Shown here piece after piece: positions 33,008 through 44,060 of a DNA stretch of 64,000 nucleotides (the stretch's first letter is position 1; every line of letters starts with the position of its first letter). The stretch lies in the NCBI GenBank assembly GCA_036426205.1, contig WSYH01000659.1, positions 114,188-178,187 of the forward strand, in the 5' to 3' direction. This DNA comes from Ascaphus truei. Lineage: Eukaryota; Chordata; Amphibia; Anura; Ascaphidae. Both the position numbers and the translations under genes were made by a program. The notes under the pieces were generated by a model. It did no database searches and was not told the DNA's origin. It saw only the letters and a list, made by a program, of their open reading frames with translations.

Positions 33008-33140
33008 TCCCCCATAACTTCTCCTTATAACTCCTGCTATAACCGCTCCATATAACTGCCCCCCCTAACTGCACCTTATAACCTCTCCCTATAACGCCTC
33101 TCCTAACTGCTCCTATAACCTCTTCGTATACCTCCAGTAA
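33008..33140. repeat. 37-bp minisatellite, right part
   Basis: TCCCCCATAACTTCTCCTTA and following phrases continue the array at 31028-31564 after the Gypsy insertion. A further isolated remnant lies at 34265-34306 (CTCCATATAACTGCCCC). Confidence 0.85.
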
Positions 33141-34065
33141 CTAGCAATGCATTGATATATAAACTCACTTGAAGTCTTTTGAGCTCTGTTAGTCCTGTTT
33201 ATACTAAGCACTTTGTGGGTTACAAATCCTGTTACTGCTCCAAGTTTATACATGGAGCCCCCCTACTGGGACTACTAGTTTTCCTAAGGGGTTAAGTTAT
33301 GGGTTAATACAGGATGACTCTGCAGAATGTAAACCCTGGGAGATTAAGAAAGAGGAGCTTCACTGTGTATAATATAAAGTTGTAATAGAACTGCCACTTT
33401 AATGTTTTCGAAGATAGGGAACGTGCCCCTTCTTAGAGATAGTGCCATGATATGGGGTCGACTCTGGTTCCCGGAATATAAAGGGGGAACATGCCATGTA
33501 CTCAAGATGATGTCCCTCAAACATGGGCTTCTGAGGACATGTTGGGAGCTGATTTAGCAAGAGTTCTACAAGCACACCTAGGTCCAACAGGTAGGGACAA
33601 GGAGAGTCATGCACAAGGTGACGGGAAACTGGTCCCCAAGAGAGGATGCACCCCGGCCAAAAGGTTCCGGTGGGAGTAGGAGAACTCCATCCACTAGGCA
33701 AGGGATTGCTAGACAAGTGCCATTGAAATGGTAACAAGCAAAGTGACTCTTTGGGGATGCTACACAGGTACCCCAAGAAGAAATGTGTCTGATGTCAACT
33801 GTGAATAAAGGCTACATGAGTGAAAGAGAAAAGTCCCTGGCGCCCGCATCTTGTAGCATCGCTGCTCACACGCCCATCACCCTGAGAAGGTATGAAAAGA
33901 GACTCAGCACCACTGTACATATACTACACGGTGTAGCACTCCTTCGGAGTCGGGTAAAGAGGAGTTACACACGTTGCGTTCTTGTAGTGCTGAACTCTCA
34001 AGCAGTAAGATTGACCCAGAAAATTCAATAATATTCTGTCTAGAGTAATTATTTGACAAAGTACT
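33141..34065. other. Unassigned; possibly an LTR-like stretch
   Basis: GTGAATAAAGGCTAC at 33802 looks like a polyadenylation signal, and the region has LTR-like composition. I could not find a TG...CA pair with a target duplication. The frame 33399-33776 minus (125 codons) lacks motifs. Confidence 0.3.
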
Positions 34066-34256
34066 GTACATTAATTAGATTGTAAGCTCTGCGGAGCAGG
34101 GACTCCTTTTCCTAAATGTTACTTTTATGTCTGAAGCGCTTCTTCCCATTCTGTGTTATTTGTATTATGTGTTATTTATATGATTGTAACGCGCATTACT
34201 GCTGTGAAGCGCTATGTGCATTAATGGCGCTATATAGATAAAGATATACAAACATA
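34066..34256 (+). mobile_element. SINE/L2-type tail, second good copy
   Basis: From TTAGATTGTAAGCTCTGCGG to GCGCTATATAGATAAAG and a short CATA end it matches the copy at 20374-20570 throughout, including GACTCCTTTTCCTAAATG and CTTCTTCCCATTCTGTGT. Confidence 0.7.
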
Positions 34257-34423
34257 CATTCTGTCTGCTATATCCTCTCCATATAACTGCCCCTATGACC
34301 ACTCTTACTTGGTTGTATATGGAACAATTACACAATAGTGCATGACGCAGTGTGTAGTTATGGATGCTAATTACACAAGTGATGTGCGTTCTAACTTCTA
34401 ACTAAGTGCCTCGTGTTTCTAAA

Positions 34424-34582
34424 CTAGGGGTGGGCCAACTCCAGTCCTCAAGGGCCACCAACAGGTCAGGTTTTCAGGATATCCCTGCTTCAGCACAGGT
34501 GTCTCACCTGAGCTGAAGCTGGGATATCCCTAATACCTGGCCTGTTGGTGGCCCTTGAGGAATGGAGTTGCCCCACCCCCTG
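34424..34582. mobile_element. Palindromic hAT MITE, about 159 bp
   Basis: The arms TGGGCCAACTCCAGTCCTCA and TGAGGAATGGAGTTGCCCCA enclose a short TCAGCACAGGTGTCTCACCT centre. The termini are CTAGGGG and CCCCCTG; an 8-bp duplication is not clear. A 40-bp fragment of the same family (TTGAAGCAGGGACTGATTGA) lies at 34630-34668. Confidence 0.85.
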
Positions 34583-34668
34583 GCTTAGAGTCTATTAAAT
34601 ATTATAAACTATAGTCATACGTAGACCTGTGTTGAAGCAGGGACTGATTGAGCCACCTGTGCTGAACA

Positions 34669-36370
34669 AAACAAATATCCATGGTTATATGGTACATATA
34701 GAGCCGTTCCGTGTTCAGGGCTTGACAACGGTGCAGAATAACAATGCATTGTGTGGCCTGAGAGCCGGGCAGAGAGCCGGGGCAGCGAGCCGCATAGGCC
34801 TGTGTATTATCTGTCCTTCAGTGGAAATAGCTATAAAGAAGAACCAGATGCTAAAAGGGGCATTTTCTATGCTTGTGGGCTACAGTGCTGCTCATTGGAA
34901 CACACGATAGGCTCATCACTGATGGCGTTTATTCTCCAGAGTTTTGTGACCTTCTTGCTGATCCCTCTAGTTTAAGGGTTCCTGTCTAATATGACTGCCA
35001 ACAGGGAAGGGGGGGGGGGGGGGGAATGCAGGGACATTTGTCCCCATTCCGGCTCAGGGGGGAACACGGAACCCTTCGCTGTACACTCCCTTACCCACCC
35101 ACACCAACCTTGCAGGACAGGCTCAACAACTCAGTCACGACTTCAGTCCTGGGTCTAATAAATGATGGCCTGGCAGAGAACAACCTATCTGTGTTTCTCA
35201 AGGGGGCAATTAAGCTTTCATCCAGCTAAGAGGCTTTAGAAATACCCCAGCCTTCCAGTCACAGGCATGTTGCATCGATAATACAGCATAATTACTGAAT
35301 TCTGCATCGTCTTGTTGGCAATAATACACCCTCCGAAAATAGAAGAAACGTGGTCCTACTGTATATCCGTGTACAAGTGGGTGACAGAAGACTGGCAGTG
35401 TTAACTAGCTTTCCCTGTCTTTGTGGGTTTGAACAGACCATTTTGGTTATTTTAACACATGCAGTTTCTTGTATTTAATTTCCTTTGTTTTTTTAGGCCG
35501 ATGTACAAGCGCTCACAGAGCAATGCTATTATCACATACCAAGCACCAACAACCGTTCTGTTCTTGCTGTGCCGTGTCCCGCTTAGCATCACGTGTGTAT
35601 CATTCCTACTGAACGTTAAATCCATACACAGATCGCTCCAATTCCTTCCCCATGGATCCCAGCCAGCCCACTGCTCTGGTTTACTTTATGGAGAACACTG
35701 CATTTGTGTTTCCACCTCTTAAATGAAGAGGTTACCAACAATTTTTGAGGGGAGACCTTCTCACTTTATTTCTACATGAACCAAATGGGTGAAAAGGTAA
35801 GAGATGCCTTGTATGTGACGCCTCAAGTGGGAAGGGGACCACTTTGCCTGGACACAAAAGGAGGCTCGAGAAGCAGCTTCCACGCCTTCCGCTTGCTGCG
35901 CCCATTTCTCAGAACTCAACTGGAGAAACCAGTACAAACTCTCACGAGAATGTTCCCTAACTCTTTCTTGTTGTGAAACAGCCCAGCACACTGCATGATC
36001 ATGCATGGTCCTCCCACTCTTTGGAAGCAATGATCACACCACGCTAGCATTAACTGGCTCCCTGTCTTGGCTGAACAGCAAAAACATTTCGATTTTTAGT
36101 TTTTACTGACTGAACATACTTACAACTGGTTCCAACCACCGGAGAGAAGGATTGGACACGCCTACTCTCCAACTTTCTTGAGGGTACTTCAAGGCACTCT
36201 CCACTTTATAAATCAGAGCTTAAAATGTATCATGGTACAAAACAGTAGGGCTGTGACTATGCCGTCTTCCTAGAATGCTGGAGAAGTCGCCACTCTATGC
36301 AGACACCTCTAGTACTGAAGAGACTCCCTTATTACCACTCACACCCTCCTGCCGCCTCGAGATTTGTTGT
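34669..36370. other. Unassigned; long poly(G)
   Basis: A G-run of about 20, broken by AA, lies near 35008-35025. Around 36030-36190 the DNA could read, with stops, as a decayed LINE RT C-terminus (a WLPV-like phrase), but the match is too weak to call. No gene is seen. Confidence 0.35.
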
Positions 36371-36396
36371 GGTTGTAGACATGTTACCATATGGTA

Positions 36397-36967
36397 GCAA
36401 GAACTGTTGGATAGGGTGCCAGACTCCTGACGAAGCTAGTTCTCTAGCGAAACGCGTCGAATCGAGGCAGATACCAAGACACGTGGAGGAGAGACGCTGA
36501 GCTGTTCGTTGCTTCTTGCGGCCGCAATTAGGAGCACCTGTGGCGGAGCGTCTCCATTCCAAACCCAATCGCGATTCCTGGAGAGGAAGGGGCAGTGAGA
36601 TCATCATATGCCTGTACCTCTGATTCCTTATTGCCTGATAATCTCTTATACTTTGTAAGTGAGCACTTGTGAAGGGTTTTGTAATTCATTAAATTGTTGC
36701 ACAGTTCACGCTATGGTGTGTTCTTGTCCTCTGCTGTAGTGCGCCCTATCCATCCCATCCTGGTCCCCAGACGCCCCTCTACGTGGGACTACTGTTCGTG
36801 TACACTTTGTGTGTGAAATGCCTTTACTCACTGTCTGCTTGTGAGTATAACCTTTGCAGAATATCATAGGATTATCATTTTTGTGCTTTACAGTACTGTA
36901 CCATTTTTGTGATCTCTCCTCTTTTACATGTGCATGGTGTCCCGCTCCATTGTCACCTCTACCCACT
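36397..36967 (+). mobile_element. 571-bp insertion with ribozyme-like motif and 16-bp TSD
   Basis: An exact 16-bp direct repeat, ATGTTACCATATGGTA, flanks the segment (36381-36396 and 36968-36983), as expected for a long target duplication made by retrotransposition. The inserted DNA begins GCAAGAACTG, carries a hammerhead-like motif 25-66 bp from its 5' end and then a GC-rich section. It ends AT-rich to CACCTCTACCCACT without poly(A). No open frame over 100 codons lies inside. It could be a Penelope-like fragment or a retrozyme-type non-autonomous element; no reverse transcriptase is present to decide. Confidence 0.65.
36422..36463 (+). ncRNA. Hammerhead-ribozyme-like motif (best copy)
   Basis: The order is: GACTC (stem I), core CTGACGA (36427-36433), one extra A, stem II GCTAG-TTCT-CTAGC (perfect 5 bp), GAAA (36449-36452), CGCGTC, then GAATC pairing with GACTC at 4 of 5 positions. 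The CGCG could form a minimal stem III followed by the classic GTC cleavage triplet. The only departure from the consensus core is the additional A between A9 and stem II. Activity is not shown. Confidence 0.5.
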
Positions 36968-36983
36968 ATGTTACCATATGGTA

Positions 36984-37965
36984 CTGGTGGCATCCGTGTA
37001 ACTTCAAGTTAACCCTCTGAGCAGCTATTTATTTCCCATGTCAGCGTGGAGTGAGAATACCCATAGCTGAAGAACCCAAATCCTTTAGCTCCTTCTCAGT
37101 TGTTCAAGTTGAGCCTGCTGCCTGACAAGGGGGTGATAGCAATCTGAGTCAGTGTATAAACGCTCTCTTGTATCCAGAATTCATGGCTCCCTTACAGAAG
37201 TGAAGTCAGACGCAGCAGAGGTGCCAAACTCCCCCCCATTGTATAAGCAACTAATAATAAAGTTACCCCGTGAAGCAAACACAATAGGGAACCTCCTTCA
37301 CTTGAGAAGACAAATCCCAAGTGTTTGGATATTTTCTGACCAGCAACCAATGAAGACATTTAAACTCACCATAATTCCTTTTGAAAGGCAGAGGGCATAA
37401 TACTGCAGACATTGGTGAAACTGTGATATTATGAAGGGATATGGAATAAAACGGTTTATTTTCTTTACATACTAAACTTCCATTTCTTCCGTCAAGAGAA
37501 GGGAGTAGTATCAAAAATAACTTCACCCTGTCTGTTAATATAACATAAATATACCATGCTTCTTATAAAAATAGTACAACGTCTTTCTAATGGCGCTTCA
37601 ACTATTGACTGAGGCCCATCAGCACAGTAGCTAAGATATGCAATGTTTGGAAAAACAGATCTGAATTCAATCGGGTGAAAGGCTTTAGCCAGGGGACAGG
37701 TATCTTTAGAAAAAAAAAAACCAGTGCCAAACTTTGAAACGCTTTCTCCAGCACAGAAATAAAGAAAGAGAAGAATAAAGTCACTGAACGTTATTAAAGA
37801 AAGAAAGCAAAAAAAGCAAGGATTTGTATTTCTCCTAAGATACAGGATTTTCAGATATTATATGAGGGACGCATATCCAGACTTGACCTGTGTTTTTTAG
37901 CACTGGAAGAGGTTACATGGGTCGTTAGACTCTGTGAAGAGTCAATGTCCCAGATCCCGAAAGGG
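36984..37965. other. No recognisable feature
   Basis: An A-run lies at 37709-37719. Short frames on both strands are without motifs. No repeat termini were recognised. Confidence 0.4.
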
Positions 37966-37967
37966 TG

Positions 37968-38065
37968 CCAGGCCCAGATCCACAAGGGTGCCAGGCCCAG
38001 ATCCACAAGAGTGCCAGGCCCAGATCCACAAGGGTGCCAGGCCCAGATCCACAAGGGTGCCAGGC
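37968..38065. repeat. 23-bp minisatellite, about 4 units
   Basis: The unit CCAGGCCCAGATCCACAAGG plus GTG repeats with one or two changes. The minus strand reads as a Gly/Leu/Trp-rich repetitive peptide that I regard as spurious. Confidence 0.95.
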
Positions 38066-38148
38066 CAAGCATTACTCCTATTAATGTGAGCTGAGACTAA
38101 AGTTTTGCACCCTTTGTTGATTTGGGCCAAAGTGAGACATGTATCAAC

Positions 38149-38482
38149 TAGGGCCGGCTTGATGGTGGTGCCGTTCGTGCCACTTCACCTTATACAGGCC
38201 CCACGTTCTTCCCTACAGTACAACATTGAAACTGCGATTGCTGGGGGGAGAGTGCGGGGCCACTGTAAGTGCCAACATCTCCATGTGACGCTGTGTCGCC
38301 ATGACAACGCGATGTCACATGGCGACATGTTGCCGTTACAACGCGACATTACAAGCTGACACGTCACCATGACAATGTGATGTCACATGATAGTCGGAGG
38401 AGATGCCGGCTCTGGGGAAGGTGAGAGCCCCCCCTAAACGCTCACTGCACCGGGCCCCCCGCCCAACTCCCAGCCGTCCCTG
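38149..38482. mobile_element. hAT-like MITE, 334 bp, TSD 7/8
   Basis: The flanks GTATCAAC (38141-38148) and GTGTCAAC (38483-38490) match at seven of eight positions. The termini TAGGGCCGGCT and AGCCGTCCCTG are inverted repeats. The interior has several CATGACAACGCGATGTCACA-type phrases in both orientations. CCGG/CAGGG-type hAT ends fit; there is no coding capacity. Confidence 0.75.
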
Positions 38483-38490
38483 GTGTCAAC

Positions 38491-39790
38491 AAAGAGAAAA
38501 CACGCATAGAAGTTAATTTGGAAACATTCCTCCATTTTCAGCTTGTGTTTGCGTCAAAATTTGGAGCAAAGACCTTGGTACCCTGACACAAAAAGACTCC
38601 ATATTAAAATGAGGCAGTTTGCATACATTTGCCTTGATACACCATCCCAAAAGAATTACTCAACGCTGTTGGACTTATCACGCATCTCTCTGTCTTCATA
38701 AAGATCCCAAAGTCCTCTCTACTGGCTCCAAAATTGCTTTCCTTGGGCTGGGAGGCCCAGGGCTGTGAACTTGAAGTAGATCTTGTATATTGCAAACTGC
38801 ATTTCATCAGTAAACAAGCAGAAGTGACCACACTGGAGTTCAGTTCCTCATAAATATTAGAGGGTGACGTAGATTGGGTTTTCTCTGCAGGCCTACGAGT
38901 GCCCGCCCGCATTCCACAGTTTTCCGACTGAGGAATTTTTCATGACTGCATCTCTTGATACCAAGCACAGACTCGCAACCGCAAGAGTGCATTGTATTCA
39001 CTATTAACCGTGTAGTATATTCATTACAAACCAGGACTGGGACATTTATCAAACATGCACTCCGTCAATCCTCCCCTTCCCCCCCTTTTTTGTGGGGAGC
39101 TTTTAAATATGGCCGACATGATTTTCCAAAGACTGCTTTGGCGCTGGCATTGAAGGCATCAATTTTTGTTGCATTCTTTCCACAGTTGGTCAACTGCATG
39201 CCGCATAGTGTATCAAATTGTACACTGTTGCACGTTGGAGCATTGGTGGGCAACAGGAGACCCTCTAGGGCTTCAACAAGTGACAGAGAAGCCCAAATGC
39301 TACATCCAATATGACAAAAATACACAGCAAAATACTTATATATTTTCTTGAAAAAGGGTCATTTAGTTTAACCTTTTGGCCAAAGCATCAGGGGTTCCCA
39401 AAAAGATCTTGCTGGGGTTCTGTATGTTTGCCCTCTAGGGCTTCACCTGCGGGCTCCCCACCACCCCAGCAGCCCGCTACCCCCTCTGTCCTTGGTGAAG
39501 AGGGCATGGAGATGTTGTAGTGGGATCACGGATTCCTTTCCCTCCATCAGCAGTTTAATGACGCATTGATAAATGCTGACGTGGGACAGGCATTAGGAAG
39601 CTGAAGGTCCTATAAATATGTACGCCCCTTTTCAGAGCCCTTGAGCTATATCATGTTGCCCACCACCGATATAGCGCCTAAATTGGAAACGCTAATAACA
39701 CCTATCTTACATTAAAAATGGTAGACACTGCTCAACTATTGCTACGTACTTTGGTCAAAGGGGATCCTAAAAAAGCCAGCTACCATGCCA
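38491..39790. other. No recognisable feature
   Basis: Overlapping short frames (38604-38912 minus, 38955-39314 plus) lack motifs or repeat structure. I see nothing to annotate. Confidence 0.4.
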
Positions 39791-39794
39791 CTAG

Positions 39795-39914
39795 ACATGA
39801 GGTGGCCAACTCCAGTCCTCAAGGGCCACCAACAGGTTAGGTTTTAAGGATATCCCTATTTCAGCACAGATGGCTCAATCAATGACTTGAGGTTTGGAGT
39901 TGGTCACTCCAGCA
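39795..39914. mobile_element. Palindromic hAT MITE, internally deleted
   Basis: The left arm GTGGCCAACTCCAGTCCTCA to TTAAGGATATCCCTATTTCA is intact. The right arm is shortened to CTTGAGGTTTGGAGTTGGTC. The flanks CCACTAGA and GCACTAGA agree at seven of eight bases if the ends are CATGAG and CACTCCA. Confidence 0.75.
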
Positions 39915-40728
39915 CTAGAGGTTCCTCACACATAGAACTTCCAGAAAAGAAGCCCTCAGATTGGCTTGGACAGTTGTGTTTTAGATACAGAGATCCTGTC
40001 TCCCAACTCAACAGTCAACACAGCTCTTGAAAATGTTCCATAGATCCGCCATGGGAGAGCAAAGCTGCCATTTTAACCTAAGCCAGGAAAACTTGGACTA
40101 TAAAAAGGTGAATTGGGTTAGTGTCACTGGCGTCTGGTTTGCAACCAAATACCGGATTCACGGTGCCACTCAGGGACCAAGCTGCCAAGTCCTAAAGGGT
40201 GAAGCAGCTGTGTCTGAGCGGGTCAATATGTATGAAGCTGGGGGACCACCTGGGGAACGCCAGCCAGGAAGGAAGACTGAAACCTCCATATTGTTTGCCC
40301 AGCCAAGGATGTAAGTATCTCGGGAACGAGCTGAAATTACTGCAGCCCACCTCCGGAGACCCCCTGTTTCATACCCATAAATAATTTTAGGGGTTAAAGG
40401 GCCTCCTGTGAGACAAGAAGGGGTTAACACGCAAGGAGAAGGTCACGCCCATCATATTAATTCATAATAAAACACTGCCCTGTGGTGATTTATTTTTGGG
40501 GGTCAAACAAGTACTGTAGCTTCTTAATGGGCAATTGCCCCTGAGGGGGTAATTATATCATGGTGCCTCTCAACCTTAGGGATAAAACGGTTGTATTACA
40601 AGATCGGCGGTGCAATCTGATTGGTCCGCAGCCATGATTTCAATAAACACGGCTTCTTTCCGGTTGGATTTTTCAGTGAGAGCAAGAATGTAATGTTACA
40701 CACGCAGCACCCGGGCGGCCAAGGTGAG
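39915..40728. other. Unassigned; T2-like fragment at 40300-40385
   Basis: The segment near 40305 reads GTAAGTATCTCGGGAACGAG, and CACCTCCGGAGACCCCCTGT follows. Both are blocks from the right arm of the T2-like family, without its termini. Nothing else is recognised. Confidence 0.5.
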
Positions 40729-41059
40729 GCTGCGATCATACAGCCGAAATGCAGGGCGCGCACGTGCATACGTGACTCACATTAGCGACGGCGCAGAGCG
40801 ACATGTGCACAAGCACATGCTACTGCGCGCGCGCCTGCAGGCTGAAATCTGTTTTTTGATTGGACGGTCACGTGACTCGGCCGTCGCAACCAGAAAACAC
40901 ACGTGCAAAATGCTTCCAGTCGCCCGCATTGCAGTAGCAAGCGGCGCGATCGTTGCGCTTGGTATAAGCGCTTTGCGGGTATGTATAATTTTTTGTTTTT
41001 GCGCTGCACGGCACTGCTACGAGCGGCGCCGTGCGTGTTTTTATGTATAATCACAGCCT
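40729..41059. mobile_element. Harbinger-like MITE (tentative)
   Basis: The left AGGCTGCGATCATACAGCCG and right TATAATCACAGCCTTT form an inverted repeat. The interior is rich in GCGC and pairs internally (GTGCGCAC-type segments). A TWA-type target is not clean (TGA at the left, TTA at the right). Frames of 90-108 codons on both strands across it lack motifs. Confidence 0.5.
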
Positions 41060-41207
41060 TTAAAAATCCTCGACTCGCGCTCCAAACATAACCTGCTCAG
41101 TTTCAGGTGCAGAGAGATTTCAGAGCATGTGTTGTGGATAAGAGTGAGTGAAGGAGGTTAAATGCGCCCTAAGCCACATTAATGGTTCAAGTGCGATAGC
41201 ATTAGGT

Positions 41208-41377
41208 CTGGGGTGACTAACTCCAGTTCAAGAGCTACCAACAGGTCGGGGTTCCAGGATATCCCTGCTTCAGCGCAGTTGAAGGCTGAGCCACAGATTG
41301 AGCCACCGGTGCTGATGCAGGGATATCCTGAAAACCTGACCTGTTGGTGGCTCGAGGACAGGAGCTGGCCACCTCGG
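41208..41377. mobile_element. Palindromic hAT MITE, diverged
   Basis: The left arm CTAACTCCAGTTCAAGAGCT and the GGATATCCCTGCTTCAGC block are followed by the right arm GCAGGGATATCCTGAAAACC and a degraded GGAGCTGGCCACC end. No clear 8-bp duplication remains. Confidence 0.85.
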
Positions 41378-41650
41378 CTTTGGGTATTACGGAGTACCCC
41401 AGTTGTTTTATTTCACACCCTTGGTACCGACGTGACTTATTTGTCTAATTCCACGTTCTTTCTTTCTTCCTTTTTTTTAAAGTAGGAATTTATATTAGAA
41501 AACATCACCCTCCAATAAAACTGTAATAATAAACATATTGCATAGTTAATAAGGGACAAACTGGTGTGTATGGACTGAAAATTATAGTTTGGGGATATTT
41601 GTTTGGGCATCACTTCAAATATGTATATGGTATAAGATTTAGGTCACTGG

Positions 41651-41905
41651 TATGAGAAGGAGCGGCTCAGCGGGTAAAGGCGCTGACTGATGACCGCGAC
41701 ACTGTGTGAATTAGGTTCAATTCCTGGTGTCAGCTCCTTGTGTTCTTGGGCAAGTCACTTTATCTCCCTGTGCCTCAGGCAGCAAACACATAGATTGTAA
41801 GCTCCACGGGGCAGGGACTGTGCCTGTAACATTCCTATGTGCTGCGTACTGCGGCTATGCTATAATGAGAAAAGAGCTATATGAAATAAAGTTATTATTA
41901 CAAAT
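41651..41905 (+). mobile_element. CORE-SINE (MIR-like), full structure
   Basis: GAGAAGGAGCGGCTCAGCGG starts the head, identical in opening to the 25.0-kb copy. A perfect B box GGTTCAATTCC follows, then the CORE block TTCTTGGGCAAGTCACTTTA, the tail ATTGTAAGCTCCACGGGGCA and AAGTTATTATTA. A Trp/Arg-type tRNA head would fit, but I cannot name the tRNA. Confidence 0.85.
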
Positions 41906-42081
41906 GTGTAGGCATGGTTTGAGATTGATGTTGTCTTGTCCACAAATACAGCTTATCCAACTGTTGAGGTCAATTACAAGCGTTCAACTTTAGTTGCTTT
42001 TAAAGTATTGGAATGAATAATTATAATTATTGCTTACATTGTTTGTTTTTTTAATTCGTTACAGTTCTATCTTTAAAGTAA

Positions 42082-42308
42082 CAGTTCTCAACTCCAGCCC
42101 TCAAGACCCCCACAACCGGTCAGGTTTTCAAGATATACCTGCTTCAGCACAGGTGGCTCAATCAGAGGCCCATATGTGCTGAAGCAGGGACTGATTGAGC
42201 CACCTGTGCTAAAGCAGGGGCTGACTAATCCACTTATGCTGAAGCAGGGATATCCTGAAAACCTGCCCTGTTGGTGGCCCCCCCCACCGCCCTCCCCCCC
42301 CCCCCCAC
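42082..42308. mobile_element. Palindromic hAT MITE with 30-bp expansion and C-runs
   Basis: The left terminus CAGTTCTCAACTCCAGCCCT is followed by three to four GAAGCAGGGACTGATTGAGC-type 30-bp units and the right arm ATATCCTGAAAACCTGCCCT. The right terminus is replaced by C-runs (42288-42304) and is otherwise lost. Confidence 0.85.
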
Positions 42309-42309
42309 C

Positions 42310-43258
42310 ACGATATATAGGATGTGCAATAAAGCAGGAGTTTATTACTTTATTATGTACCCAAAACCGAGGGACCCCCGTAGCTAATCCGACGTCCCCC
42401 AAACCTCCAGGGATCTCCCTGTTTGCATTTTGTGCCCCACCGTTGGGATAACGTGAAAATTTGTTTTAATTGGGGTGACAGAGTATAACTCTTATTAGGA
42501 GTCATATAATGGATTATACCTAAACTGGGTAATCTGCAGTGAGTCCAAAGTCATTGAATCATAAGGTATTCCTAAAAAAAATAATCACATTGGGGCCATA
42601 TTTAACAGTCCTCAACACCATATACGAACATGTTTATATTGCTGCGCCCCCTAATGGCGGATGAGGTTCTGCTCCTCGGGAGACGTCATCTCCAAGACTG
42701 GACCGACACGCCATTTATATCCGTTATGCGGGGACGTTTTCCGGGCCCTGAAAAGTCGCGGTTGATTAGCATCTGTGTGTGTAAATGTCTTTGTTGTGCT
42801 GTGTAAACAGGAGCAATATCTACACCGAAAATAAATAAACAAAAACGCGAAACCGGACAACCCATATGAAGGGCGCTTCATGGCGCTTCATGGCGCTTCA
42901 TGGCGCTGTGTTGCCGATCCAGTCTTGGAGATGGTTTTTTTTCTTCAAAATACTGGGCCTTGTGGTGAGGACACGGGTTTAGAGCGCGAGACGGCAGCGC
43001 CGGTGAGGAAACGGTTAAAAGGAAAGACTGGGGAAGTGCATCTTCTTTGTTTGGTCTTCAAGAAACATCTAACGCTAACGGTGGGCATGCTGGAGAGGCG
43101 ACTTTTTAAATCCAAGCGAAAAACCAGCCAACACCCTATAAAGGCCTATGCTTGGATTTGGGGGGCGGGGTCGTATGTGTTTCGGGGTTTGTTCCCCCCA
43201 TAATTTTGGCACAATTCCACACAAAACAAAAGTACCAAAAGAGCAGGGAAAGTGCCGT
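42310..43258. other. Mostly unassigned; 11-bp repeat at 42869-42906
   Basis: Four copies of GCGCTTCATGG lie head to tail at 42869-42906. A phrase near 42550 (TTGAATCATAAGGTATTCC) matches the old repeat split by the CR1. Nothing else is recognised. Confidence 0.55.
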
Positions 43259-43260
43259 TG

Positions 43261-44060
43261 ATTCTCTGTTTAAGAGAGAGGACGAGGAGAAGGAGGAGGG
43301 TGAGAGGAAGAGCAGAAGGGGGGGTGAGAGGAAGAGGAGAAGGTGGAGGGTGAGGATGAATAGGAGGAGGGGGTGAGAGGAAAGAGGAAGAGGAGAAGGT
43401 GGAGGGTGAGAGGAAGAGCAGAAGGAGGGGATGAGAGGGGAAGAAGAGGCAGAAGGGTGGAGGGTGAGGGTTGAATAGGAAGAAGGAGGGGTTTGAGGGA
43501 GAGAGAGGAGAGGAGAGGTGGAAGGAGGGGGTGAGAGGAAGAGGAGAAGGAGGAGGGTGAGAGGAAGAGGAGAAGGAGGAGGGTGAGATGAATAGGAGAA
43601 GGGGGGGAGAGGATAGAGGGAGGAGGGGGAGTGAAGAGGAGAGGGAGGGGTGAGAGGAAAGAGAAGGAGGGGGTGATGGTGAAGAAAGAGAGAAGGAGGG
43701 GGGGTGAGAGGAAGAGAAGGAGGGGGAGGGAGGTTGCTGTGTAGGATAGGAAGAGGAGAAGGAGGGGGTGGGAGGAGAGACGGAGGGGTGATAGGAAGAG
43801 GAGAAGGAGACGATTGGCATTGGTTCTCTGTTTAAGAGAGAGGAAGAGGAGAAGGAGGGGGTGAGAGGAAGAGAAGGAGGGGGTGAGAGGAAGAGAAGAA
43901 GGAGGGGGTGAGAGGAAGAGAAGGAGGGGGTGATAGGAAGAGGAGAAGGAGAAGAATCTGCCCTTGGTTCTCTGTTTAAGAGAGAGGAAGAGGAGAAGGA
44001 GGGGGTGAGAGGAAGAGAAGGAGGGGGTGAGAGGAAGAGAAGAAGGAGGGGGTGAGATGA
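43261..44060. repeat. Homopurine minisatellite, about 800 bp
   Basis: The plus strand is almost all purine (GAGGAAGAGGAGAAGGAGGG and variants, unit about 24-27 bp). The block TTCTCTGTTTAAGAGAGAGG recurs at 43261, 43824 and 43968, marking a higher-order repeat with one spacing of 144 bp. The minus strand reads as a 353-codon Ser/Pro/Leu-rich open frame, which I treat as a composition artefact. Long homopurine mirror-like tracts can form triplex DNA. Confidence 0.93.

Noticed and set aside
33141..34065. Possible solo LTR with AATAAAG
   Set aside because: No TG...CA boundaries with a flanking duplication could be found.
35988..36006. Palindrome GCATGATCATGC
   Set aside because: An isolated 12-bp palindrome without any supporting context.
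36030..36190. Weak resemblance to a LINE RT C-terminus
   Set aside because: Only a short WLPV-like phrase with stops and shifts; not distinguishable from chance.
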